A DNA stretch of 64,000 bases from Paramacrobiotus metropolitanus (GCF_019649055.1 NW_026570296.1:186001-250000), one strand, 5' to 3'. Counted from the stretch's first letter, positions 46,249 through 57,954 are shown. Made by a program: numbers and translations. Notes: a model not told the origin generated them from the letters alone.

Positions 46249-47540
46249 AGTCCAGAAAATGCAGGCTGGACTATGTATTACAGTGCCCTACTGTACGCGA
46301 TGCCCAGAATTACACAAGTTGTTGATGCTAATTGCTAAACAGCCACGTAGCCTCACTAATTCCAGCAACGAGAATATAGTGTATATTCCAGTAACAAGGA
46401 TACACTGTATGAGAGATAACGAGCGTTCCCACAATCCGCGACGGGATAGAAAATTATTCTATGCTATGCCATCAACTGATGGTTCCATGCATAGAGCAAC
46501 GCGAGTTCGTGGATCAATAGTCAAATCGTAAATAGCTGTAATGACAATTAGCGTAAGGTATAAATGATCTAGGCCCCTTTGACGTCGGTGCAGTGAGACG
46601 GGCACATGCGTTGGTGATTTGTAGTGAAAATAAACGCCACTGTGCTGTAGCTGGCAGCACGTTACATTTGCTGCTATCAGTCCATACCATGCTCGTATGC
46701 AGCGGGCTTCTTCCAGATACTGCACGGATTTAATCGTAAATATTTATATATCAACTTTACGACTAATTGAATTATGAATACTTTAAATTTTTACCTTAAT
46801 ATAAATGTAAACAGTGTATGTATAAATAATGAAAAGATTAGTCATAACACGAGCATTGATTCTGTATGTAGTTTGGGGATGTCGTATACGAGTATACTAT
46901 ACTATACTCGATCAGCCACCTGTGCTGCTCTCAACCCACGATAACTTGATTATTATTAAACGTGGCACAAACAAAATGTGCAGACAACATGTGGTACTGT
47001 ACAGTCCATGTATCGCTCATATTCCGGATAAGCGAGCCAAAAGAATCGATTTCAATATCGCAAAATTCCCTGGGAAATCGCTACAGTTGTACAGGGATTA
47101 ATTTTGCTACGGGTAGATCCGCGCATGGCATGTGCCTGTGGGATAAATATGTACACGGCACATACAAACTGGTTGTTAATTTTTTTATTACTGTTTGAAT
47201 GCCAACAAGCTAAAAACACAAGCATTGTTTTCCGGCATCCAGAAATGGAGTTTGTTCCTGTTCGGTTTCGGTTTACCGATGTGTACACATTTAACGTACT
47301 GTATATTATACAATACAATGTTACATTATGTATGTACTGCCGTGGTACGATAAATAATTAATTATTAATTATTCTGCTAATATTTTGCTGTTATTTTGCT
47401 GATAACTTAAGTTTTTTCGTGTTATTACAGATACAGCCTTGAAACGATGTAGGTCCTTACATCATTTATACTTCATAGATGTACTTACAATACAAGTTGC
47501 GTACTTTAAAGTGATCGTGAGTATACAGGAACAAATGGGA
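46249..47540. other. Upstream of the nuclear receptor, no gene recognised
   Basis: A minus ORF at 46725-46459 lies where a 5' exon might be, but has no motif or clear splice support. 47365-47400 has repeated TTATTTTGCTG words. Confidence 0.35.
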
Positions 47541-47544
47541 CCAG

Positions 47545-48130
47545 ATTCGTGTACATAAAATGTACATGCACAAAAACTTTCACTTTTGCGCATTCCTAAA
47601 CACTTTCTTGCGTCATTTTATTCATTTTATTGCAATCTACAGCAAAATTATTTGTATACCGTACTATTTTGTAGCATATTGTTGTGCGCGCCTGTGTATA
47701 AAATCCGGCTGGAAGTCATGGGTGAAATAACTTAAAATATCTAATAGAATTCCGAAAAGCTTAATTACAAGGTGTACCAAAATTGCATTCAAGGGAATTT
47801 GACCCGCTACGTACATGTACAATAAGTCGTACATGCAAGCAAAGGCATGTTACTAGTTGTTATTCAGTTGCAGTTTAGAGAAAAAGAATTAACATCACAA
47901 AGCAGTACATTCAATCAACAGAAATCAGGCTCGTGAGGAAATTCATTCAACAGAAAACAGGCTCGTGAGGAAATTCATGCACATCAATACATGCACGAAA
48001 ACTTTCACTTTCGCGCATTTACAAAGAATTTTTTTGTATTGTTTTATGACAGGGTGTAGCCAAATGATTTGTATACATTGATTGGTAAACATATACCACG
48101 GATAAGGTTCGGGAATTATATAATTATGTA
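47545..48130 (-). repeat. Two diverged foldback family half copies in tandem
   Basis: 47570-47820 holds CACTTTTGCGCATTCCTAAA, GTTGTGCGCGCCTGTGTATA and AATCCGGCTGG. 47980-48125 repeats the pattern with CACTTTCGCGCATTTACAAA and GCCAAATGATTTGTATACAT. Confidence 0.6.
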
Positions 48131-48439
48131 CAGAGTTATGGGAATCAGTAGTTTTATTCTTGTTGCTTTGTTTGTACGTAAATTTGTGTAGTTACATTTA
48201 CATGTTGAGATGCTGCTTCCAATATAGCCACTGTAGAATGAATGAAATGCTGCGTAACGTCTGAACTGCAGTTACGATGAGTCGATGACTACCCGGGCTA
48301 GCGGCACGTGTGTCTTCCGGTTAATAGAAGCGCGGGACGTGATACGTCCATGCAGCGGTGAAATTGCACATACAGTGTTGTCCCGTTCTCGTAATGGGCC
48401 CTTCTCATACGGTCAGCTTTTCCCGGCCCGACCGGTTCC

Positions 48440-49060
48440 CGACACGACGTCAGTTATGGACACAATTAATGGAAAGAGCGGAAAAGTGTAAGGTGCTCTA
48501 ACTGTTGTGTTACTAACCTTTTTTACTAGTTGTATCTTAAAATCGTTAGAATCATGATTATTGAACGGTAAAATTTAATACTGCTTAGTACAGACAGTAT
48601 CGTACGGTGCCTGGAGGATACAAAATGAGTAACGGAATCACAAATTCATGATTATATTCACTATATTTGCCGAATAGTTATTGGCAGACATTTATTAAAC
48701 ACGAGAACGTTGTTATCATATATCTTATTTGCTTAGAGAAACTATTTCGTAACGAAGTTATCTTGGGCTTTAATTAAACTAGAATCAGTTTGCTAATAGG
48801 CCGCTAGTCATTTACTTACGGTAAACGCGTAGGCAATTAATTACAATTTTCTTGCATCTGGAGCCTGGAACTGGATGGGACAAACAACAAAATACAACAT
48901 TTTCGAGATGCAAAAACGCCCCAAGTTAGTGTGAGTGTGAAATGGTTTAGTTGTCTACGGCCAAGAAAATTAATTAATGATCAGGATAGCAACAGGTTAT
49001 GTTATGGCTGCTTCGAGTCAGCATTAATTAGGTATACCTTAAACAACAAGGTATATAAGC
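48440..49060 (+). repeat. 5' flank of PAN gene 1, unit A of a duplication
   Basis: GGAAAGAGCGGAAAAG, CTCTAACTGTTGTG, ACAAATTCATGATTA and CTAGTCATTTAC recur in the same order at 51916-52900 in front of the second PAN copy. The unit ends with the promoter block described next. Confidence 0.7.
48977..49059 (+). promoter_or_regulatory. PAN gene 1 promoter: conserved block plus TATA box
   Basis: GATCAGGATAGCAACAGGTTA followed some 50 bases later by TATATAAGCCGACG (TATA 49052-49059). The same two blocks precede the other two copies (52880-52980 plus; 56801-56711 minus), so they are likely functional promoter elements. Confidence 0.65.
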
Positions 49061-49212
49061 CGACGTCGTCTTGTACAAAATTCTGGTAGAATCCTAACAT
49101 ACGGTTTATGGTAGTGTGACCGTGACGGTTTAACCGGATATACGTTATTTATACCCAGTACCACACAGTCCTGTCGGCATTGTCCCACAATTCGTTGAAT
49201 TTCCACAGAGAA

Positions 49213-50189
49213 ATGGAAACGTTCTTATCTTTGGCATTTCTTGCTGTGTTCGGTAAGGCTAATCACTGTATTTTTTTTAGTGCAGTGCAAAAAATTTTAG
49301 TGTAGTTATTGCAAAAATTATTTTTTTTTGTTAACTTCGCTTAACTTTCGCAACGCTACACCCACCGGAAACAGCTCGGAGCAACATGTGTACGAGTACA
49401 GATACAACGGTTTGAAAAGTCTAGACTTACTTGGCGTATTTTTTAGCTGCCCTGGCATACGGAGCAAGCGATAGCGTAAGTGGCATTAATTTCAATACGT
49501 ACTTCAATAAAACAATAAAAATGTCTAGTTTGGATATGATGGACGAACATAATTTGAATCGACTATAACCGTAATTTGTTTATTAAACTTAAACAACATC
49601 CTATAACGGAAATAAAATATCTTCGGAAATTTAATTTTCCCTTGTAAAGGCATCCACTGGTTTACAATGTTTTAATTAAGTATAAAATATGTGCTTTTAG
49701 AAAGGGAAGATGTTCGAAATCAAATCCGTCGCAGTGGATTGTGGTCAAAAGATCCCAGACGTCGCCAGTAAATCGGCGGACGATTGCGGTAGCAAGTGCC
49801 AGAAAGACGCCAACTGCCGATTCGCATCTTACAACATCAAGGACAAAAAATGCCAACTCATTCCGCCAACTTCTGACTGCAGCTTCGGTGGAGCCGGTTT
49901 TGATAATTTCGAGCTCATTGGATTTGCCTACAAGAAATTCACTAAACGCGACAACGCCTTCCTGGATTCGGCGGAGCTGAAGAATAAGAAAGGGAACACG
50001 GTGCTCAGCAGCGGCAATGGGTTGTCGGCGGATACGTGCAGAAATCTGTGCGATATCCATCCCAACTGTAAAGCGGCGTATTACACCGCCGCCATGGGAC
50101 AGTCGGGCTGCAAACTGTTAGCTAAAGCGGAACCGGTCAAATCAGTTCCCAATCCAACCTCGACGAACATTGTGTTCGCTGCCGCATAG
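49213..50189 (+). CDS. Secreted PAN/Apple-like cysteine-rich protein, copy 1
   Basis: Exons 49213-49252, 49447-49475, 49701-50189; phases 1 and 0 agree; 185 residues. Exons 1-2 encode a signal peptide (METFLSLAFLAVF then AALAYGAS). The mature part has ten Cys in two blocks: VDCGQ, ADDCGSKCQKDANCRFASYN, KKCQLIP, SDCSF; then DTCRNLCDIHPNCKAAYYT and SGCKLL. The C-x3-C-x5-C-x4-YN spacing is that of PAN/Apple modules, which bind proteins or carbohydrates outside the cell. Length suits two short modules. A poly(A) signal AATAAA is at 50457. The third copy has exons of nearly equal length, confirming the model. Function beyond secretion is not shown. Confidence 0.8.
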
Positions 50190-50456
50190 GGAACACGTGA
50201 AGGATTATCACCTTTTGAAGTGGTCGGCTACTTATTTCGGGAATAGATCGAGTAAACACATATAATTTGCTAACGTGCCAAAGCCTGGTGGTATTACGTC
50301 AGGCTGCTTATCCTGGGTTGGATTCATACGTTGAATAACATTGAATAACCAAAAGGCGGTATAGCGTTTTCCAAAATAAGAAAAAATAGAAATTTCCAAT
50401 TGCCTGTAAGATATCTCCATTTGGAGGAGCTGACTGTCTTGGGATGTGGCGTGCCA

Positions 50457-50462
50457 AATAAA
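50457..50462 (+). terminator. Poly(A) signal of PAN copy 1
   Basis: AATAAA inside GCCAAATAAACTTTATTG. The broken copy 2 keeps the same motif at 53860. Confidence 0.6.
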
Positions 50463-51110
50463 CTTTATTGTAATTGCGCATGCACCGTATGCGAAATCAT
50501 GGAGTCATATTAATGCACAAAATAAAATGTGAAAGATTTCCAACCGGCACGTCTACGAAGTATCTGTACTCTGATTCTGTACACAATACTTTTATGGGAA
50601 ACGCACTTCAAGTCAATAAAATTTTAAGAATATGCAATAATTATTCTACGGATACTAAAGCAATGCCGTACAATATGCAAATACTTTATGTATTGTATGT
50701 ACAGTACAAAGTACATGATTCTTAAATTCCCGTCTTTTCACTCTTGCACGAAAATGCCCATCGACAGAGGAATGTGTCATTTGCGTCGATATACCGTCGG
50801 CGCTCCAAGAATTATCAATTCTAATCGACAACTGCGGGAGCAGATGCCGCGCGTGCGCGTGTACCCGGAACATTAAAAGAAGTCCAGGTTATATTTAAAT
50901 CCAGTAATCTACCTACCGTACACGACCAACATATGTTTACTCCCTTAAGAATAATGAACCTGTCCGACTGCTTTGGCTGTTGCCATTATCAAAAAATTGG
51001 GAAGGCGTTTGCAAAACGCTCAGAAAAGATTTGATCACCCACATATGTATAGATTTTTTATTGGTCAAATCAAAATCGCAATGCATAAGCAAGAAAAGGA
51101 ACACATTAGA

Positions 51111-51890
51111 CTATAACAGAAAAATTTCGTTTAGTTTATCTAGCCCTTCCATCGTGCCCAGCACTGAAGCCGCATTTCCCCGCTGAATTTCGATGGACAA
51201 ACGCTGTCGCAGAAATTCGTGCGAGCGTGCTTCCCCGGTGTGCTGCTGCAGTCTTTTTCCCAGCTCTTTGATGATGGCGATCGCCGAAGGTCCCCACGGG
51301 CCTAGTGTTTCGAAAGCGATCGGGACGAATAGGTAGCGGCCGGTCAGATAGAAATATAGCCCTGCTTTCTTTCCTTCTGGGCAGCGGCGCGCTCCCGCTG
51401 TGGTGGAAGTGGCTTTAAGATGCGATAGCGCAACCGTGTCTACACATGTCACGTCCCATGCAAGACACAATCCGCGCTTCCAGGCGAATGTCGTGCAGCC
51501 ATCCGGGCGGCGTTCGTTTGTGTGAGATGTGCCGCGCGGCTCTAGTTTTGCAGGCACACCAGCGGATACAAAGGCTCTACAAATGATGCTGTTTAACCCG
51601 CCGTGGCGCGGATGCCGTCCGGCGGAGAAAACACACGATAACCCGTGGTGCCCGTAACCACCAACGGGTTTGTGGCATTTGACGCAGTCGTGCGGTTCAC
51701 AGATCGTGGCGCCGAGTCGGAGGCCGATGCTGATCTTCAGTTCGTCGTCCCCCAGTAGATTGCCGATGTGAGCGGACGGCAAGGCGTTCAACCAAATTCC
51801 GGCTTCTGGTCTAGACTGGGCAAGCAGGCGCGCAGTGTTGATTTCGTCTCCTGAATCACCCACATGAGTTTCTCCGACACCGGCTGCCAC
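51111..51890 (-). mobile_element. Retroelement C-terminal region with restriction-endonuclease-like motif
   Basis: A 259-codon minus ORF. It has a zinc-finger-like CVKCHKPVGGYGHHGLSC, then RHGGLNSIICRAFVSAGVP, an ERRPDG followed by LAWDVTCVDTVA, and the tail FETLGPWGPSAIAIIKELG and FLRQRLSIEIQRGNAASVLG. The PDG...WDVT pair is the usual shape of a PD-(D/E)xK nuclease as in retroelements with such endonucleases. I recall this tail as widespread downstream of reverse transcriptases in invertebrate genomes. The RT itself is absent, so it is a 5'-truncated copy. Two shorter relatives lie at 15766 and 19616. Confidence 0.6.
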
Positions 51891-51915
51891 TGGAGATACG
51901 GGGAGGAAACACGGT

Positions 51916-52990
51916 GTCAGTTAAGGAAAGAGCGGAAAAGTTAATTGAGTTAGCGCTCTAACTGTTGTGATATTAAGCTTTTTTACTGCGTAGTTTTCTC
52001 TTGAAGCCGTTAGAAACATGATTACTGAATAGCAGAATTTAATGCCGTTTTGTTCAGACAGTGTCGTACAAAACGTACGAGTACAGTGAATAAGTAATGT
52101 CTGGCAGAGTATACAATGCCAGTCAGGAAGTCACAAATTCATGATTAACTAGTGTTCACTGTACTTGCCAAATAGTTAATAGTGCAGACATTTATTAAAT
52201 ACGAGGGTGGTGTTATAAACTTTATTTGTTTCGAGAAACTATTTCGTAACGGAATTATCTGCTGCTTTTATTAAACAGAATCGGTTTTGCTAATATAACG
52301 CGGGGCCATATGGGCGCCACGCGTATCCTCGACAGCGAACAGCGTGAACCCGGATGAGGCTTTATTGCCGAATCTAATGCGCACCATGGCGCAGCAACAC
52401 CAGACTAAAGAGGAAGGATTCTGCAGCCAGTGCAACTGTGCTGCAGATCCGTCAAAACAGCGCAGCAATGTGCGGGGTGGAAATCCCCAGAAACAGCGAA
52501 TAGCTACTCAGGAGGGCGGGGCGTCCCGCCCTTACACTAATATGCAAAACCGATTCATCTGAAAATAAAAAAAAGATGATTGTGAAAAAAAATATGAATA
52601 TTATGAAAATATATGATTGTGTAAAACGGCTGATTGTGTACAACTCTTGCTATAGCGCACTAGAAAAAGTTTTGTCCCAACTCAGGTAATCTATGCGCTA
52701 GTCATTTACATACGGTAAAAGTATAAGCAGTTACGGTAATTACCGTTTCCTTACAGCTGGAGCCTGGAACCGGATGGGACAAACAACAAAATACAGCATT
52801 TTCGCAATGCAAAAGTGCCTCAAGTAATGTCTCAGTGCGAAATAGTTTCGATGTCTGCAGCGAGAAATGAATTAATTAAGCAATCAGGTTAGCAACAGGT
52901 TAGGATACTCGGTGTCAACATTAGTAATGGAGTTATTACGTGAAAAATTAACATTAACCAGAGTTCTATAAGCCGACGCAGGCTCAAACA
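51916..52990 (+). repeat. 5' flank of PAN copy 2, unit B of the duplication, with a 400-base insertion
   Basis: Same order of words as 48440-49060. Between GTTTTGCTAATA (about 52293) and GCGCTAGTCATTTAC (about 52690) lies a stretch absent from unit A; it has short ORFs but no recognisable element ends. The promoter block and TATAAGCCGACG (about 52968) are kept. Confidence 0.6.
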
Positions 52991-53235
52991 AAATTCGCGT
53001 AAACCGTAAGATATTCAGTAATATAGTATAACTGTATATCCATTATAGGTATACCCGCTAATACCCGGTAAGGCGACCGCTTCGTTCTGATAATTTTGTT
53101 GCATTTGATAAAAGGTCAAGAAAGTTACGTTTTCGTTAATTTGGCCCGAACTTCCGCTCTAGTTCAACGGAAAAAATCCTCGTGCACGACGTCTTTCACG
53201 ATTCGACTAATATACTAACTTTGCATATAATTACA

Positions 53236-53736
53236 GCTACCCTGGGAAACGGAGCAAGTGATAGCGTAAGTAAACGTCAAAATATGTTATTACGGGCTTC
53301 ATAATTAAAACAATACAAGTATAAATTTCGTATTCGGATATGATGGGTGAGCTAAATTTAATTGTTAACCTTGGCGGGGTCAGTTGACAAAAAGTGCCAA
53401 CTGATCCCGCCAACTACAGATTACACTTTCAGTGGAGCAGATTTCGACAATTGCGAGCTAACTGGATTTGCCTACAAGAAATTAACCAAACACGACAACG
53501 CATATGTGGAAAATCCCGAAGAGCTGAAGAATAAGAAAGGTGAAAAGGTGCTCCTCAGCGGCAATGGGATACCGGCTGATAGTTGCAAATCCCTGTGCGA
53601 TATCCATCCCACCTGTAAAGCAGCGGATTATACGACCGCCATGGCACAGTCCAGTTGCAAACTGCTGGCGAAAGCCGGTGCAGTCCACCAAATTCCCAGA
53701 CCATCCTATATGAGCACTGTGTACGTCGCCGCGTAG
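53236..53736 (+). pseudogene. PAN-like copy 2, 5'-deleted
   Basis: Exon 2 is preserved (ACAG before 53237, TLGNGASDS, GTAAGT at 53266). Exon 3 is open from the AAAAAGTGCCAACTGAT word at 53390 to the stop at 53736 (CQLIPPTTDYTFSGADFDN ... SLCDIHPTCKAADYT). The start exon is missing; only the CGGTAAGGC donor remnant at about 53071 remains. About 130 bases that should begin exon 3, with four cysteines, are deleted. One further Cys is now Tyr (TTDYTF). The poly(A) signal survives at 53860. I see no way to read a secreted protein. Confidence 0.75.
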
Positions 53737-53869
53737 TGTAATCTCATAAAACTAAGCCAAAAGAAAGGTAAAATGTTTCCCAACAAGCCAAAGAAATTCC
53801 AGTTGTCTGTAAGATACATCCAATTTAAAGAGTTGACTGATGCGGCTTGTAGTCTGCCAAATAAACTTA

Positions 53870-54909
53870 TTGTAACTGCGCATGTTATGCGCAAATGCTG
53901 GTGTCACATATCAATGAGCAAAACAAAATGAGAAGATTTTCGAACCGGCACTCTTGCGAAGTATTGCTGCACTTGCTTCTGTTAATTTTGCGATGTCCAA
54001 TAAGTATTCCATGGATATTCCAGCAGTGCCGTATAATATGCAGATGCCCTACTAATGTATGTATAGTGTAATGTGTATACGGTACAAAATACCTTTTTAA
54101 TTCCCGTATTATGTTCTGGGTACAAAAATGCCGTGGTATAGAAAATCTACTCTGTAGTAATTTATTAAGCCGAATATGAGCTAAAACTGTGTTACTTTTG
54201 GTACACAGTCCTGGCGAATTTCAAAAGTGAAACTGTTTTACAGAGTAACGTAAGGTGTCAGTATTTTTGAACTGAGTTCTGGGAAGCAGAAGTTTGTACG
54301 TTGACCCTCGATGACCGTTTCAATCAGTTCAGCTAGTAGTGCAGTCTTGTAAATAATTTTTTCAGCCGTTCTACTTTTGTGGATTGTTCACTTGTTGAAC
54401 GCAAGACTTCTCAAATTTACCAAAACGTGGTAAAACACCTTGTGCCAGGCACTGAAAAATGTTGGTTTGCCGTAGTGCAGTGCGACGCATGTGTACAACT
54501 ACCTGCGTGGAAGTTCCGCTCAGAAAATATTTCGCTTATTAATATGACGCTACCATTTTGCATCCAAGCCACGAAAAAGTGATCGAAAATTAAATTTTGT
54601 TAAGCAGCAATTCAACAGCGGTGTGAGCGTTATAATTATGATCGAGCTGCGGCCGGTACAGCCATTATGCAGCTCGTGTAAATGAAGATATCCGACCAGA
54701 CGTTACTGACAATCTGTTTTGTTAATTCTGAAAAATTCAGTACTTCATTGCTTTGATTCAAAATTTTAAGAGATAGAAGCTACCCAACCAAATTGGGAAC
54801 CGTTTCTACAATCTTACAGCCGGACGTACTGCTACCAGGCTATGGCCAGATTAGCATATTAAATGTTTATTATTATCATCCATCCACCTGACTCCCTCAA
54901 ATGCCGGCC
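53870..54909. other. Spacer between PAN copies 2 and 3
   Basis: The first 250 bases resemble the 3' flank of copy 1 (GATTTTCGAACCGGCACTCT; TATTCCATGGATATTCCAGC). Beyond that no gene is recognised; the 54379-54582 ORF has no supporting signal. Confidence 0.45.
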
Positions 54910-56541
54910 TTACACGGCGATGAACACAATGCTCGTCGAAGTCGGGTTGGTAACTGGGTAAACCGGTTCGGCTTGGGCCATCAGTTGGCAACCGGACTTC
55001 CCCACGGTATCCGTGTAATATGCCGCTTGACAGTTGGGATGGACATCGCACAGAGATTTACATTTATCAGCGGATATCACCGACCGTTTACCATGGGCGC
55101 CCTGCAGCACCACTCGACCTTTCTTATCCCTCAGCAGCTCCGTATCCAGGTAGGCGTTGTCGCGTTTGATGAATGTTTTAGTGGTAAATCCAAGGACTTC
55201 GTAATCGTCAAAGCCGGATGTACCGAAAAGGCAGTCGAAATTCAATGGAACGAGACCACATTCTCTGTCCCGCATGTTGTAGGATGCCATGCGGCAGGTG
55301 GCGTCTTTCTGGCATTTCCTACCGCACTCGTCCGCCGATTTGTTGGCGATGTATGTGATCTCTTGATCACAGTCAATGACGACGGATTTGACTTCCAGCA
55401 GCTTACCTTTCTAGAAGCGCGTTGTACATTGTACATCGTGTACGTAATGTACATTGTACATAATGTAACATTGTACAGATAATGTATGTTTAAATATTAT
55501 TTTTTGTAGATAATTATTTTGCTTCCGTTTGATGGTGCCTATGGCTAATAGATAACGGTCTGTAAACTCAGATTGTGTTCGCTATATCCGAATATGAAGA
55601 TCTCATTATTTTTATCAAAGTATTAATATCAGCTGTATACTTACGCTCTCGCCTGCTCCGTACGCAAGGGTCGCTGCAATATAATTACAAGGAAAGTAAG
55701 TTCACTGGATAACTCGTCATACCACGGGACACATGAGTGAAATAAAATCCGCAAACGCTTGTTCGAATAATCTGCAGATTTTGCTGTTAAGGGAAATTGG
55801 TACCAGTTTCGTATGCATCCAGTTCCACTACAAATTCTGCTTCTGAAAAATTACTCTTAAGTTGTTCACCCTTAGTCCGTTAACAATTTTTTTGTAATAA
55901 TTAAAAGAAGTTACTTACTTGAAATAAACAATTTTCATAGGTGTCAGCGATAATAATAACACATCAAACCTGACTAACAACGCTCCATAAGTTGTTAATA
56001 CTGTAAAATGTAATGCTACATTGACATTTGACATGTACGACTCAATGTATTTGCCAAAGAAACCTATTTAATTTTTTTAAAAATTCATTTTAAAATTCAG
56101 GAAAAGGCGACGCGACTTTAATATGGTCATATTTTCTTTTCCCAACGTTTCACAAAGATTTACGAATAACCTGACTTTCGGTACACCACAAAAAATATTT
56201 GAACTGCTGTGTCCATTATTTTAATGCTGTGATATCTCGCGCGCAGCCGAATGTTGCACGCATAAACGTTTTCAGGTCAATGCATGCAAGTTAGTCAGTG
56301 CAAAATGACATAAACGCTGCAGTAATTGGTTCGGAGTGCGCGAAAGCTAATGGTTTAGTGGATGTGTACGATACCGGCACCACGTACCGGGTCATTTCCC
56401 TTAAATTAGTACGGAAGTAATGCCAAACTACTGGAAAACTGATTTTCTTGACCATTCACCAACTGCCATAAAGCAAAACAGAGCAGAATGGTCAGCCTTA
56501 CCCAATCCCATGAGAAAGCCCAAAGATAAGAAGGTTTCCAT
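54910..56541 (-). CDS. Secreted PAN/Apple-like cysteine-rich protein, copy 3, inverted
   Basis: Exons 56541-56502, 55673-55645, 55410-54910. The first two are exactly as long (40 and 29 bases) as in copy 1, with the same phases; 189 residues. Signal peptide METFLSLGFLMGLG then TLAYGAGES. Ten cysteines are conserved in the same positions (IDCDQ, ADECGRKCQKDATCRMASYN, ECGLVP, FDCLF, DKCKSLCDVHPNCQAAYYT, SGCQLM). Tail NPTSTSIVFIAV matches NPTSTNIVFAAA of copy 1. Exon 3 has a short insertion (GAHGKRSVIS region). Intron 1 holds a complete foldback repeat. Intact, and likely expressed from its own TATA promoter at 56718-56711. Confidence 0.8.
55430..55490. repeat. TGTACATTGTACA-type tandem palindromes
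   Basis: Repeated TTGTACATTGTACATCGTGT and related units in intron 2 of PAN copy 3. Confidence 0.7.
55788..56406. repeat. Foldback repeat, diverged palindromic copy in PAN copy 3 intron 1
   Basis: Left end GTTAAGGGAAATTGGTACC, right end GTACCGGGTCATTTCCCTTAAA. Core CAGCCGAATGTTGCACGCAT near 56245, then GGAGTGCGCGAAAGCTAATG. Confidence 0.7.
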
Positions 56542-56710
56542 TTCCGTGTTGGTCCGTGTGGAGATGCGACAGGACTTGTGGAGATAGTGTGGTAATACGA
56601 GTAGTGAGGTACTAGCCAATTAATGTACACGCTATATTATGTAATTCGTACACGGTATGCCATATTACCATATGTTACGTTTAATAAAATTTCATACCCG
56701 ACTGCGTCGG

Positions 56711-56801
56711 CTTATATACCTTTGGCTGATATTCTTAAGTGTGACTAAGTACCCAATTAGAGATGACACCGAGTACCGTAACCTGTTGCTATCCTGATTA
56801 A
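56711..56801 (-). promoter_or_regulatory. PAN copy 3 promoter: TATA box plus conserved block
   Basis: On the minus strand AATCAGGATAGCAACAGGTTA (56801-56780) precedes TATATAAGCCGACGCAGTC (from 56718), about 177 bases before the ATG, similar to copy 1. Confidence 0.65.
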
Positions 56802-56809
56802 TTATTTTC

Positions 56810-57240
56810 CTTGGCGATATAGCAGATAGATATCGCCACCATTTTTCGCTTTTGGCGTGTATACTCATCTCAAACATGCTGTGCTGGGTTGTTCGTCCCT
56901 TCTAGTTCCAGGAAGAACGGAATGAACTGCGTACTTTTACGGAAGTACATGACAGCTGACTGCATAGAGCAAAATGTGTCATCTTCCGACTTCCGGGATG
57001 GGGTTCAGAAAAATAAAATTTGCAGGAACCCAACATTCACGCAGATCAGTATTGACTGTCCTGGATGCACGGATCTGCGATTGATTTTGGATTAGTATTG
57101 AAGCACCGAGCATTCGGTTACAAAATTGTCTCTCTAACTCAGAAAACATACGTAAAATCCTGATAACCACACAGTGGCACACACTAATGTTCATTAATAT
57201 TAACAAGCTAATTATTTCCATTGAGTTATTCGCCCAGATA
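56810..57240. other. Spacer, no gene recognised
   Basis: The first part resembles the upstream flank of the other PAN copies (CCTTGGCG; GCTGTGCTGGG). Short ORFs only. Confidence 0.35.
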
Positions 57241-57249
57241 CCAGACCCA

Positions 57250-57910
57250 TATCGTTTTGTAGAGAAAAATCAGCTCTTTTAAGTAGTATTTTTTATAGCG
57301 GGGTGGCTTTTATACTTATCGTTTAAAAAGCATCTAAAGTTAGTATTGCAAATCGTCGAGTGACGTCTCTGTGCGCACTTCAAAGGTGCCGCCCATCACG
57401 CATCCGAGATACCGATCTTCAGTGAAAATTGAGCGCTGGCCTGCCTGTACGACATCTACGTTAGCGATAAAGAATTTTTTATTTGCGTTAGTTTTGAGTT
57501 TACAAAGAGCTCACAAAATAGATTGTAGATATTTTCACGTGCATTTAAGGTTCTAAATCCTAAAATTATAAGTTTGCTAATTTTTAGAATCACAAATAAA
57601 AATTACACCGCGTTCAGGTGTTCAGTGCTCAGAATATACAGCATACCGTATACCAGCTCCCACTGAATCCGGATATGATCTGCCGAGCTGATAACCACGC
57701 CATGCAGCATATCCGCGTTCAGCGCTGCAGAAGATCGGTATCTCGGATGCGCGATGGGCGGCATCTTTGAAGTGCGCACAGACACGTCACTGGACGATTT
57801 GCAATACTAACTTTAGATGCTTTTTAAACGATAAGTATAAAAACCACCCCGCTATAAAAAATACTACTTAACAGAGCTGATTTTTCTCTATAAAACCATA
57901 TGCATCTCGT
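57250..57910. repeat. Inverted duplication of about 175 bp per arm
   Basis: 57255-57425 (GAGAAAAATCAGCTCTTTTA ... GCGGGGTGGCTTTTATACTT ... CGAGATACCGATCTTC) recurs as its reverse complement at 57735-57895 with few changes. The spacer is about 300 bases. The arms include the start of a coding exon (next entry). Confidence 0.75.
57603..57789 (-). CDS. Possible last exon of an unknown protein (partial)
   Basis: After CGTCCAG the minus strand reads 61 codons to a TAA: SDVSVRTSKMPPIAHPRYR, then SAALNADMLHGVVISSADHI and IQWELVYGMLYILSTEHL. The last 40 residues look globular. The first 24 codons are repeated on the plus strand at 57360-57432 (VRTSKVPPITHPRYRSS) in the inverted arm, after which similarity stops. 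Substitutions between the arms are mostly conservative in the protein, which hints at former coding use. No upstream exon was found. Confidence 0.35.
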
Positions 57911-57954
57911 AGTTGTGCGAATAACTCAGTGGAAATAATTAGCTTGTAAGGAAA

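Noticed and set aside
49662-50060. 132-codon minus-strand ORF
   Set aside because: Antisense to PAN copy 1.
54901-55482. 193-codon plus-strand ORF
   Set aside because: Antisense to exon 3 of PAN copy 3, which has conserved cysteines and splice sites.
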